Assembly (NCBI GenBank): GCA_021325455.1
Contig: JAJPHD010000026.1
Location: forward strand, 248,001-312,000
Source of the DNA: Actinomycetota bacterium
GTDB lineage: Bacteria > Actinomycetota > Acidimicrobiia > Acidimicrobiales > JAJPHD01
Length of the DNA stretch: 64,000 nt
Direction: 5' to 3'
Position 1 is the first letter of the stretch. Each line of letters begins with the position of its first letter. A program made the translations under genes and the position numbers. Of the stretch, positions 34,377 to 42,649 are shown piece by piece. Below the pieces are notes generated by a model. That model was given only the letters and a program-made list of their open reading frames with translations. It searched no databases and was not told the origin of the DNA.

Positions 34377-35915
34377 ATGACCCTGAGAGAGCCAACGCCG
34401 ACGGCCGACGCCACCCGATCCCTTCTCCCGACATGGACGGGGAGGGCTCCGCGCCCTGGGGAGGATGGGCGGCCCCTGGTGCTCATCCTCTCCGCCAGCA
34501 TGGGTGCCGGGCACGACGGCGTGGCCCAGGAGCTGGCCCGGCGCCTGAGGTCCAGAGGGCTGGCGGTCGAGGTCCTGGACATCCTGAGCCTGCTTCCGGG
34601 GGTCGTGGGCCGGGGCCTGCGCGGCGGCTACGCCCTCATGCTCAGGTGGGCCCCCTGGCTCTACGACCTGATCTTCCGGGTGTGGTTCGAGCCCCGGGGC
34701 GGAGGGGGCCCTGTCTCACCCATCACCGTGCTCGCCGAGCGCAAGGTCCGGCGCTGGGTCGCCGACCACCAGCCCGCCCTGGCCGTTTCCACCTTCCACC
34801 TCTGCTCCGCCGTGCTGGCCGGCCTCCGCCGGCGGGGCGAGCTCCCTGTCCCGTCGGCCAGCGTGGTGGTGGACCCGGCCGTCCACCGGCTCTGGGTGGA
34901 CCCTGACGTCGACCTCCATGTCTGCCTCCACCGGCTGTCCGCTGCCGAGGCCCGCCGGAGGGGTGCTCCCCGGGCCACCGCCCCCGGCCCCTTCGTCAGG
35001 CCCGACTTCACGGACCCCTCCTGGGACCGCCACGGGGCCCGGACCAGCCTCGGCCTGGGCCCGGACGACAGGGTCGTGCTGCTGGTGGCAGGGTCATGGG
35101 GCTCGGGGGACATCGCCAACACCCTGTCCCTCGTCCAGCAGTCACCCCATCTGACCCCGGTCGTGGTGTGCGGGGCCGACGAGCGGCTCCGGCGGCGGCT
35201 GGCTCGCCAGGTGGCCCGGTCCGGCCGCCGCTGCCTGGTCATGGGCTGGGTCGACGACATGGCCCGCCTCATGGTGGCGGCCGACGTGGTGGTGGAGAAC
35301 GCCGGAGGGCTCACGGCCATGGAGGCCCTGGCCCTCGGCCGGCCGGTGGTGAGCTTCCACCCCATACCGGGCCACGGGCGCGCCAACGTCGCCGCCATGG
35401 CGAGGGCCGGCGTGGCGGCCTGGGTGACCGAGGACGACCAGCTCGTTCCCACCCTGGAGCGGGTCAGCGCCCCCGGACCGCTCCGGCACAGCCTGGTCTC
35501 GGCCGGCAGCCAGCTCCTCGCCTCGGATCCCACCGACGACCTCCTGGGCCTGCTCGCCCCCACCGCCGGGGACGGGGGCGAGGCCGCCCTTGAACGGCAC
35601 CGGTCCCCCCGGGCCGCCACCTCCTCGGGAGGAAACTCCGGACCGCCGGGCCCCTCGGAAGCCCGCAACCGGCGCCTCACCCGGGTGCGCAACCGCCGTC
35701 AGTCCCGCGAGCGCCGCCGGCGGCGGCTCCTGGGGGGCGTCCCCCTGTGGTCCCGGCACCGGCGCCAGGGCCGGGTCAGGCGCCCGGAGCCCCTTCTTTC
35801 CCGGGTTTCGCTGCGCAACGTGCCCTCCTGGCGGCGCTCAGGGCCGCCCCGACCGCGGCATCGGGCCCATCGGCCCGCAGGACGGCGTCGTCTGGCTGAC
35901 CTCCGCCCCGGGTGA
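34377..35915 (+). CDS. MGDG-synthase/MurG-like glycosyltransferase
   Basis: A GT-B glycosyltransferase of the GT28 type related to monogalactosyldiacylglycerol synthases. The N-terminal domain has the acceptor motif LSASMGAGHDGVAQELARRL; the C-terminal domain has the nucleotide-sugar motif NAGGLTAMEALALGRPVVSFHPIPGHG. After the enzyme core (about residue 400) runs a 110-residue Arg-rich tail; its last part overlaps the convergent gene by 140 bases. ATG 34311 lies in frame, but the extra 22 codons look non-coding by third-position GC, so I chose ATG 34377. It probably glycosylates a diacylglycerol-like lipid. Confidence 0.82.
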   Translation: MTLREPTPTADATRSLLPTWTGRAPRPGEDGRPLVLILSASMGAGHDGVAQELARRLRSRGLAVEVLDILSLLPGVVGRGLRGGYALMLRWAPWLYDLIFRVWFEPRGGGGPVSPITVLAERKVRRWVADHQPALAVSTFHLCSAVLAGLRRRGELPVPSASVVVDPAVHRLWVDPDVDLHVCLHRLSAAEARRRGAPRATAPGPFVRPDFTDPSWDRHGARTSLGLGPDDRVVLLVAGSWGSGDIANTLSLVQQSPHLTPVVVCGADERLRRRLARQVARSGRRCLVMGWVDDMARLMVAADVVVENAGGLTAMEALALGRPVVSFHPIPGHGRANVAAMARAGVAAWVTEDDQLVPTLERVSAPGPLRHSLVSAGSQLLASDPTDDLLGLLAPTAGDGGEAALERHRSPRAATSSGGNSGPPGPSEARNRRLTRVRNRRQSRERRRRRLLGGVPLWSRHRRQGRVRRPEPLLSRVSLRNVPSWRRSGPPRPRHRAHRPAGRRRLADLRPG

Positions 35916-37599
35916 GCTCCCACGTGCCCAGCCCCACCACCGGCCGCCCTGTCCGAAGGGCGAGGGCGATCTCCGACAGGGTGCCGTAGCCGCCGCCCAC
36001 GGCTACTACGGCGTCGGCGGCCCGGACCACCAGCCCGTTGCGGAGCTCTCCCATCCCCGTGGGCAAGGCCACGCTCAGGTACGGGTTGGCGTCCCCTCGG
36101 TCGGTCCCCGGCAGGAGGCCCACCGTCAGCCCCCCCTCCAGCCTGGCTCCCCGGCAGGCCGCCTCCATGACGCCGCCCAGCCCCCCACAAACCAGGACAG
36201 CCCCCGCTTGGGCCACGGCCCGGCCCACGGCCTCCGCCACCTGCTCCTCGTCGGCATCCGCGCTCCCCCCACCCACCACGGCGACATAGGGGCCACCCCC
36301 GGGGGCCGACGGGCCGGGCTGAGGAGCGTCCCGGCCCTCTGCCTCATGGAGAACCCCCTCCTCCCGCTGGCCCCAGGAGCCCCTCGAGCCGGAGGCCCCA
36401 CCCGGCCCGGGCCGGGCGGCCCGGCGGGGCGGGCGCCCCTCCGGGACAGCCCGGAGGACGCCGGAGCGCTCCAGCTCGGCCACCTCGGCGGGACTGCTGC
36501 CAAGCCAGTCGGCCAGCACCTGCTCGTTGTGCTCCCCCCGGTGGGCGGCCCCTCCCCGCACTCCGCTGAGGGCCTCGGAGAACCGGTAGGGGGACTGGAC
36601 CACCCGGCGGCTGCCGCCCCCGCGGTCGTCCACCTCCGCCGCCACGGCCCGGGACAGTGCGGGTGGGGAGGCAAAGGCCTCCTCGGGGGCCCGGATGTCG
36701 GCCCAGGCCAGGTCGGCCCCCTCCAGGGCCGCCACCAGCTCCTCCTTCGAGGAGAACGACCTCATCCACTCACCGAATGCCCGCCGGCGATGCTCGACCT
36801 TGTCCTCCAGCGACGCACCCGGGGGGGTGGGATCGGCCAGACCGTGCACGGTGGAGACCTGCCTCCACAGGTAGCGGAAGCTGCCCGCCAGGAGGACCGG
36901 CTGCCCGGCTCCCTCCCAGACCTGGCCACCCAGGCGCTCCACGGCCGACCCGTCCAGGGCGTGGTGGGCATAGTCGTCGGTGGCGAGCATGGCGTCCAGC
37001 ATGGCCAGGTCGATGCGCTGGCCCCGGCCCGTGCGCTGGCGCAGCCACAGGGCGGCCTGCACCGCCACCAGGCCGTGCAGGCCGGCATAGGTGTCGGCCA
37101 CCGAGAGCATGGGATCGCTGGGGGGGGTGCCGTCGAAGCGGGCCTGGCGCCACAGGAGCCCCGACTCGGCGTGGACTATGGGCGCGTACGCCCGCCTGTC
37201 CCGCCAGGGCCCGTCCTGGCCGAACCCCGTGATCGAGAGCATGACCAGGCCGGGGTTGGCGGCGCTGAGAGCCTCCCACCCCAGGCCCCACCGCCCCAGA
37301 ACGCCGGGACGGAAGTTCTCGATCAGCACGTCGGCCCGGGCGGCCAGGCGGCCCACCAGACCCGGTCCGCCCGGGGCGGCCAGGTCGATGCACACGTTCC
37401 TCTTGCCGGCGTTCTGCTGGGTGAAGAAGCCGGAGAGCCCGTGGCGGACCTCGCCCCATACCCGGCTCACATCCCCCTCCGGGGGCTCCACCTTCACCAC
37501 GTCCGCCCCGAGGTCCGAGAGCATGCGGCCGGCAAAGGGGCCGGCGAGGACCCGGGAGAGGTCCAGGACCCGGATGCCGGCGAGCGGGTAGTCGGTCAG
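35776..37599 (-). CDS. CaiB/BaiF CoA-transferase fused to a TIGR00725/LOG-like domain
   Basis: One uninterrupted frame encodes two domains. Residues about 5-395 are a family III CoA-transferase (PLAGIRVLDLSRVLAGP, VLIENFRPGVLGRWGLGW, and the catalytic aspartate in SVADTYAGLHG). After a ~60-residue Pro/Gly/Arg linker, residues about 450-607 form a Rossmann domain of the TIGR00725 type (YVAVVGGGSADADEEQVAEA, GGLGGVMEAACRGA, VGGGYGTLSEIALALRTGRP). No start codon lies in the linker in this frame. ATG 37524 would remove the first strand; the only sensible upstream start is CTG 37599, which numbers the catalytic aspartate 169, as in characterised family III enzymes. Substrate unknown. Confidence 0.8.
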   Translation of the reverse strand: MTDYPLAGIRVLDLSRVLAGPFAGRMLSDLGADVVKVEPPEGDVSRVWGEVRHGLSGFFTQQNAGKRNVCIDLAAPGGPGLVGRLAARADVLIENFRPGVLGRWGLGWEALSAANPGLVMLSITGFGQDGPWRDRRAYAPIVHAESGLLWRQARFDGTPPSDPMLSVADTYAGLHGLVAVQAALWLRQRTGRGQRIDLAMLDAMLATDDYAHHALDGSAVERLGGQVWEGAGQPVLLAGSFRYLWRQVSTVHGLADPTPPGASLEDKVEHRRRAFGEWMRSFSSKEELVAALEGADLAWADIRAPEEAFASPPALSRAVAAEVDDRGGGSRRVVQSPYRFSEALSGVRGGAAHRGEHNEQVLADWLGSSPAEVAELERSGVLRAVPEGRPPRRAARPGPGGASGSRGSWGQREEGVLHEAEGRDAPQPGPSAPGGGPYVAVVGGGSADADEEQVAEAVGRAVAQAGAVLVCGGLGGVMEAACRGARLEGGLTVGLLPGTDRGDANPYLSVALPTGMGELRNGLVVRAADAVVAVGGGYGTLSEIALALRTGRPVVGLGTWELTRGGGQPDDAVLRADGPDAAVGAALSAARRARCAAKPGKEGAPGA

Positions 37600-37713
37600 G
37601 CGACCGAACGTAGCGCCGCCCGGACGTGGCGGCGACCGCCGGGCGAGGGCCGCCTCCAGGCAGCCACCAAGCCGCGGCGTTTTTGTGAGGATCCCCGGGG
37701 GCGCCGCCCAAGT

Positions 37714-37730
37714 GTCATAGAATCGTCATA
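37714..37730. promoter_or_regulatory. GTCATA direct repeat in divergent promoter region
   Basis: GTCATA at 37714-37719 recurs at 37725-37730, exactly 11 bases apart, one helical turn. This is in the only AT-rich patch of the divergent gap between the CoA-transferase fusion and the RsbW-like gene. The spacing is typical of direct-repeat regulator sites; -10-like hexamers (TAGAAT on plus) overlap it. Confidence 0.4.
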
Positions 37731-37782
37731 AACTGGGCATAGCGAGGTGGACCGGGTTTCGGCAAGGAGGATGTCATCAGCC

Positions 37783-38256
37783 ATGGCTTACCAGGCGGCA
37801 TGGGTCGGGCAAGGCCCCGGCGGCGCGCTGGCCACCATGCCGGCCCGTCCGCCCGCCGAACGCCATGCCGTACGCCACCTGGCCGCCGAGTATGCCAGCG
37901 GGAGGCAGGCCCGGGACTTCGTCCAAGAGAGCCTCAACCGGTGGGGCTGGCCCGCCTCGAGCGACCTGCACGAGATGCAGGAGCTGCAGGATGTCCTGCT
38001 CCTCACCAGCGAGCTGGCCATCAACGCCGCCCGGCATGCCCACAGCCCCATGGACGTCACCCTCCACTACTGGCCCGGCGACCGGATCAGGGTCGAGGTG
38101 CATGACAACGCCGACGGCCTGCCCCAGGCCCGGTGGCCGGCCACGTTCGAGGAGTCGGGCCGGGGCTTGGCCCTGGTCGAGCTGCTCTCCTGTGCCTGGG
38201 GCGTGACGGCCTGCCCCCCGGGCAAGACGGTCTGGTTCGAGGTGCGCCTGTCCTGA
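37783..38256 (+). CDS. RsbW-like anti-sigma factor/ATP-binding protein
   Basis: A 157-residue single-domain GHKL ATPase of the HATPase_c_2 type, similar to the RsbW/SpoIIAB kinases that hold sigma factors or phosphorylate anti-anti-sigma factors. The N-box is LLTSELAINAARHA, the G1-box VHDNADGLP and the G2 region ESGRGLALVELLS. AGGAGG at 37765-37770 is 12 bases before ATG 37783; the ATG at 37771 is too close and GTG 37747 has no Shine-Dalgarno. No partner sigma or STAS gene is adjacent, so it is an orphan of the kind common in actinobacteria. Confidence 0.85.
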   Translation: MAYQAAWVGQGPGGALATMPARPPAERHAVRHLAAEYASGRQARDFVQESLNRWGWPASSDLHEMQELQDVLLLTSELAINAARHAHSPMDVTLHYWPGDRIRVEVHDNADGLPQARWPATFEESGRGLALVELLSCAWGVTACPPGKTVWFEVRLS

Positions 38257-38359
38257 AGCCTGGCCCTAGGGGCCGACCCTCCATCGGGCCCCAGCAATGG
38301 CCCGAGGGCCTCGTGGGTAGGACCAGGCAGTTGCCCAGAACCCCTGTGAGAGGAGGCAG

Positions 38360-39223
38360 ATGACGACGCGCAGCCAAGCCAAGCCCGTGGCAGCGAGTGG
38401 CACCTTCGCCATCGGAGGTGACCTGGAGGTGAACCGGCTGGGCTTCGGTGCCATGCAGCTACCCGGGGAGGGAGTGTGGGGGGAGCCCGATGACCGTGAG
38501 CAAGCTCTGAGCGTGCTCCGGCGTGCCGTCGAGCTCGGGGTCAACCTGATCGACACCGCCGACTCCTACGGACCCGAGGTGAGCGAGAACCTCATCCGCG
38601 AGGCCCTCCACCCCTACCCGGCTGACCTGGTCATCGGCACCAAGGGCGGGCTCACCCGCTCGGGGCCGGGCCAGTGGGCCCCCGTGGGGAGGCCCGAGTA
38701 CCTGCGCCAGTGCGTGGAGATGTCCCTGCGCCGGCTCAAGCTGGACTGCATCGACCTCTACCAGCTGCACCGGATCGACCCCCAGGTACCGGCCGAGGAC
38801 TCCCTGGGTGAGCTGGCCAAGCTCCAGGCCGAGGGCAAGATCCGCCACATCGGGCTGTCCGAGGTGAGCGTGGAGGAGCTCCGCCAGGCCCAGCAGGTGG
38901 TTGCGGTGGCGACCGTTCAGAACCGCTACAACCTGATCGACCGGGGCAGCGAGGCCGTCCTGGACGCCTGCGCCGAGGAGGGCATCGGCTTCATCCCCTG
39001 GTTCCCGTTGGCCACGGGCGAGCTGGCCGGCCCGGGCAGCCCCCTGGCCCAGGTGGCTGAGCGGGCGGGTGCCACCCCCTCCCAGATCGCCCTGGCCTGG
39101 CTGCTGCACCGCTCGCCGGTGATGCTGCCCATCCCGGGCACCTCGTCGATCACCCACCTCGAGGAGAACTGCGCCGCCGCCGCCATCGAGCTGCCCGAGG
39201 AGGACTGGGACCGGCTGTCCTGA
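38360..39223 (+). CDS. Aldo/keto reductase
   Basis: A 287-residue NAD(P)H-dependent oxidoreductase with an AKR TIM barrel. The catalytic tetrad is visible: Asp and Tyr in [15 protein letters not shown], Lys in LVIGTKGG, His in DLYQLHRID. The C-terminal cofactor loop is [19 protein letters not shown] strong Shine-Dalgarno (GAGAGGAGG) is three bases before ATG 38360. It is downstream of the RsbW-like gene and ends at a perfect palindromic hairpin. Physiological substrate unknown. Confidence 0.92.
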   Translation: MTTRSQAKPVAASGTFAIGGDLEVNRLGFGAMQLPGEGVWGEPDDREQALSVLRRAVELGVNLIDTADSYGPEVSENLIREALHPYPADLVIGTKGGLTRSGPGQWAPVGRPEYLRQCVEMSLRRLKLDCIDLYQLHRIDPQVPAEDSLGELAKLQAEGKIRHIGLSEVSVEELRQAQQVVAVATVQNRYNLIDRGSEAVLDACAEEGIGFIPWFPLATGELAGPGSPLAQVAERAGATPSQIALAWLLHRSPVMLPIPGTSSITHLEENCAAAAIELPEEDWDRLS

Positions 39224-39230
39224 GGCCCGG

Positions 39231-39259
39231 GCCGGCGCCGGCCCTCAGCCGGCGCCGGC
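39231..39259. terminator. Bidirectional terminator-like palindrome
   Basis: GCCGGCGCCGGC occurs twice (39231-39242 and 39248-39259) as a perfect 12-bp inverted repeat with a CCTCA loop, between two convergent genes. It overlaps the last codons of the minus-strand gene. No T-run is present. Confidence 0.55.
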
Positions 39260-39670
39260 GCCCCCCGGGGCCCATCCCCGCCAGCCGGTGATGTCGAGGG
39301 CGATGGCGGGACCGGGAGGAGGGGCCCGGCGGTACTGCTCGTACTTGCGGGCCAGGGCGGCCAGAGCCCGGTCCCGCTCCGGTCCGCGCTCCACCACCCG
39401 GCCCCGGCCGTCCACCCGTACCCACCACAGCTCCGCCCAGTCCTCGGCGTAATGGTCGACGAGCAGGCAGGCCCTGGCCGTGGCCCGGAGGTTCTCCAGC
39501 CGCCGAAGCGACTGTGTCCTCTTGGGCTTGGCGTCCACGGCCGAGTAGATGGTCTCCCCTTCCAGCGCAAAGCAGCAGGGCACCAGGTGAGGAACCCCTT
39601 GGGCGCTCACGGTGGCCAGGCGCCCCACCCGGGCCAGGGCCAGCCGCCGGTGCATCTCGGCATCGTCCAT
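39245..39670 (-). CDS. PPOX-class F420-dependent enzyme (TIGR03668-like)
   Basis: A 141-residue split-barrel flavin/deazaflavin-binding protein. The N-terminus RRLALARVGRLATVSAQGVPHLVPCCFALEG (in two adjoining pieces) and the segments YSAVDAKPKRTQSLRRLENL and CLLVDHYAEDWAELWWVRVDG match the actinobacterial PPOX-class F420 group. Members often reduce small substrates or bind F420 or heme; the substrate is unknown. It is downstream of dprA on the minus strand, with a 78-base gap. Confidence 0.85.
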   Translation of the reverse strand: MDDAEMHRRLALARVGRLATVSAQGVPHLVPCCFALEGETIYSAVDAKPKRTQSLRRLENLRATARACLLVDHYAEDWAELWWVRVDGRGRVVERGPERDRALAALARKYEQYRRAPPPGPAIALDITGWRGWAPGGAGAG

Positions 39671-39748
39671 GGAACCCCTCCCTACCAGCCTGCTCGCCGC
39701 CCTGCTTCAGCTCCCCCCGGCCTGGCTCCCGCTCAGCTCGCCGGAGCC

Positions 39749-40990
39749 TCAGCCGTGGACCCCCGGCTGGCACCGCGCCCACCACCCTTCGCCTGGCCGG
39801 GCCCACCCCCACCCCTCCAGGCGGCCCAGGACGGCGGCCACCTGGGCGGGACCCAGGCCGGTGCGCCTCACCACCACATCGATGGTGGTGGGCTCGGTGC
39901 CCAGGGCGGCCCAGACGGAACGCTCGTCACGGCCCCGCGGGCCCCGCTCCTTCCCCCCGGGGCCGGGGGGCCGGGCCCCGGGGCGGGAGGGGGATCCCGA
40001 CGGTGGCCACCCGGCCTGCGGAGGCCGGAGGCCGGGGAGGCTCGCAGCGGGCCGAAGCCCGGCGCCGGGTTGCTCGAGGCTCAGGGCCACCAGGACGTCG
40101 TCCACGTCCCGGGCCGGGGGGCAGCCATCGGCCAGCAGGGAGTTGGCCCCGGCCGAGGCGGGGCTCCGGACCGATCCGGGCACGGCCAGGACAGGCCTCC
40201 CGCACCGGGCGGCCGCCTCCACCGTCAGGAGCGAACCCCCCCTTACATGCGACTCCACCACCACCACCACGTCCCCCAGAGCAGCCAGGAGCCGGTTGCG
40301 CCAGGGGAAGCGCCAGCGCTGGGCCACCGCTCCGAGGGGGGACTCCGAAAGCAGGCTCCCCTCCGAGGCGACGCGGGCCCACAGCCGTGCATGGGAAGCG
40401 GGGTAGACGACGTCCAGGCCGGTGGCCACCACGGCGAGGGGGGGAGCGTTCCCGCCCACCAGGGCGCCCTGGTGGGCGGCACCGTCTATGCCTGCCGCCA
40501 GCCCCGATACGACGCTCACCCCGGCCCGGGCCAGGCCCGCACCCAGCTCGGCCGCCACCTCCAGGCCGTAGTGGGTGGCCGAGCGCGTGCCCACGAGGGT
40601 CACCCGCGGCCGATCCAGGGCCCCGAGGGACCCCATCGAGAACAGGATGGCGGGGGGACTGGGTGCCAAGGCGGCGGGCTCGGGGAACCCGGGGCGGCCG
40701 GCCAGGTGGACCCGGACCCCGGCCTCGGTGTACGAGCGCATCACCCGTGCCGGGTCCACCCTGCGGGCGCAGCGGGCCCAGAGCTCGTACAGGGCGGCCT
40801 CCTCCCCGCCAGCGGGGAAGAGGGGTCCCTGGCCTCGGGATGGCCCGGAGGGCCCGGGAGAGAGCCCACCGTCGCGCAACGCAGACCAGGCCTCCAGGGT
40901 CGACCTGCCCGTCAGCAGGCGCCGCAGCCGGCCGGGGGTCATCTGGGGCAGAGCGGCCAGGGCCGCCCCGTGGGCCTCTTCGGCGTCCAT
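39749..40990 (-). CDS. dprA: DNA-processing protein DprA
   Basis: A 413-residue protein that loads RecA onto incoming single-stranded DNA during transformation. The Rossmann core shows VTLVGTRSATHYGLEVAAEL, VVSGLAAGIDGAAHQGAL and ESPLGAVAQRWRFPWRNRLL. A SAM-like N-terminus and a C-terminal winged-helix (TTIDVVVRRTGLGPAQVAAVLGRLE) flank it. ATG 40990 has GAGGAGG at ideal spacing; the open frame upstream is not homologous. It follows comM by 26 bases. With comM it suggests at least remnants of natural competence. Confidence 0.94.
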   Translation of the reverse strand: MDAEEAHGAALAALPQMTPGRLRRLLTGRSTLEAWSALRDGGLSPGPSGPSRGQGPLFPAGGEEAALYELWARCARRVDPARVMRSYTEAGVRVHLAGRPGFPEPAALAPSPPAILFSMGSLGALDRPRVTLVGTRSATHYGLEVAAELGAGLARAGVSVVSGLAAGIDGAAHQGALVGGNAPPLAVVATGLDVVYPASHARLWARVASEGSLLSESPLGAVAQRWRFPWRNRLLAALGDVVVVVESHVRGGSLLTVEAAARCGRPVLAVPGSVRSPASAGANSLLADGCPPARDVDDVLVALSLEQPGAGLRPAASLPGLRPPQAGWPPSGSPSRPGARPPGPGGKERGPRGRDERSVWAALGTEPTTIDVVVRRTGLGPAQVAAVLGRLEGWGWARPGEGWWARCQPGVHG

Positions 40991-41016
40991 CGTGAACCTC
41001 CTCTCGTGAGCCCGGC

Positions 41017-42531
41017 TCAGGCCACGGCCGGCAGGATCGAGGACACCCCGACCCTCAGCTCCAGCGCCGCAGCCACGTGCTCGACCTCCACCACCTCCCC
41101 GGCCCCGGCCAGGTCGGCAACTGTCCGGGCCACCCGGCGCACCCGGTGCAGGCCCCGGGCCGAGAGCAGGCCGGCCCGTAGCCGGCGTTCGAGAAGGCTC
41201 TCCGCCCCGGTCGACAAGGGCGCCCATCGGTCGAGCTCCCCGGCGCTCAGGCTGGAGTTAACCTTGACCCCCCGTGCCGCCGCCCGCTCCCGGGCCTGCA
41301 GGACCCGGGCGGCCACCACGCTGGTGGGCTCCCCGGGGCTGCCCCGGAGCAGGTCCTCCACGGCGGGCCGGCCGAGGGGCACCCGCAGGTCGAACCGGTC
41401 CAGCAGGGGCCCCGAGAGCCGACGGGCGTAGCGGGCCCGGGCGGCGGGGCTGCACCGGCAGGACCCGGGCAGGTAACCCTCCCCGCAGGGACAGGGGTTC
41501 ATGGCGCCGACCAGGAGGAAGCGGGCCGGGAAGGCAATGGTGGCCCGGGCCCGGCACACCCGCACGATGCCTTCCTCCAGGGGCTGGCGCAGGGCGTCCA
41601 GGACCGACGCCGGGAACTCCCCCATCTCGTCCAGGAACAGGACGCCGCCGCTCGCCAGGCTGACCTCGCCCGGGCGCATGGCCGCCGTGCCCCCGCCCAC
41701 CAGTGAGGTCACCGAGGCCCCGTGGTGGGGAGCCCGGAACGGCGGGCGGGTCATGAGGCCCCCTCCCGGCCACCCCAGTCCGGCCGCGGAGTGGATCCTG
41801 CTGGCCTCCAGCGCCTCTGCGGGCGACAAGGCCGGCAGCAGGCCCGGGAGCCGGCGAGCCAGCATGGTCTTGCCCGCGCCGGGGGGGCCGATGAGGAGCA
41901 GGTGGTGGGCTCCGGCGGCAGCCACCTCGAGAGCCCACCGGCCGATCCTTTGCCCCTTTACCTCGGCCAGGTCGGGCTCAGGCCGAGCCGGTCCAGGCGG
42001 TCGGGCCCTGGCGGGTGCCGCCCAGCGCCCCCGACCGCTCAGGGCGGCGACCAGGCCGGCCAGGTCGTCGACGGCGCGAACAGCCGGGCCTCCCACCAGC
42101 CCCGCCTGGCCAGCGGCCGCCGAGGGCACGACCAGTGCCGCCGCCTGGACGGCGGCGGCCATGGGCACCATCCCCGGCACGGGCCGGACCGAGCCATCGA
42201 GGCCCAGCTCCCCGATGAAGCCGCAGCCGGCCACGGCGGCAGGTGGCAGCTGGCCGTCAGCGACGAGGAGGCCGACGGCGATGGGCAGGTCCAGGCCGGG
42301 TCCCCCTTTGCGCTCTCCTGAGGGGGCCAGGTTGACGGTCACCCGCCGGGACGGGAACCGCAGCCCGCTCGAGAGGAACGCCGCTCTCACCCTGTCCCGG
42401 GACTCTCGGCAGGCAGCATCGGGCAGCCCCACAACGGTGAAGGAAGGCAGCCCGTTGCCGACGTGGACCTCCACGCAGACCGGCCTGCCCTCCACGCCGA
42501 GCAGGCTGGCCGAGGCGATGGTGGCGATCAC
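41017..42531 (-). CDS. comM: ComM / YifB family AAA+ ATPase
   Basis: A 504-residue Mg-chelatase-like AAA+ protein; ComM is a helicase that drives branch migration during transformation. The N-terminal Lon-like domain (PSFTVVGLPDAACRESRDRVRAA) precedes the AAA+ core with Walker A GPPGAGKT, Walker B VLFLDEMGEF and the cysteine-rich segment NPCPCGEGYLPGSCRC. GTG 42531 has GGGGAGG four bases upstream and starts the usual MIATIASASLLG sequence. It is upstream of dprA in the yraN-comM-dprA cluster, interrupted by two small plus-strand genes. Confidence 0.93.
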   Translation of the reverse strand: MIATIASASLLGVEGRPVCVEVHVGNGLPSFTVVGLPDAACRESRDRVRAAFLSSGLRFPSRRVTVNLAPSGERKGGPGLDLPIAVGLLVADGQLPPAAVAGCGFIGELGLDGSVRPVPGMVPMAAAVQAAALVVPSAAAGQAGLVGGPAVRAVDDLAGLVAALSGRGRWAAPARARPPGPARPEPDLAEVKGQRIGRWALEVAAAGAHHLLLIGPPGAGKTMLARRLPGLLPALSPAEALEASRIHSAAGLGWPGGGLMTRPPFRAPHHGASVTSLVGGGTAAMRPGEVSLASGGVLFLDEMGEFPASVLDALRQPLEEGIVRVCRARATIAFPARFLLVGAMNPCPCGEGYLPGSCRCSPAARARYARRLSGPLLDRFDLRVPLGRPAVEDLLRGSPGEPTSVVAARVLQARERAAARGVKVNSSLSAGELDRWAPLSTGAESLLERRLRAGLLSARGLHRVRRVARTVADLAGAGEVVEVEHVAAALELRVGVSSILPAVA

Positions 42532-42649
42532 GGCACCTCCCCTTGGAACGGTTCCTCGAAGAGGTCCGGCGCCATGGGCGCCGGACCCGGGGGGCGATGG
42601 GTGGTGCCAGCCGGCCCGACGACGGCTGCTCCCAGGATAGGCCCCGCCT

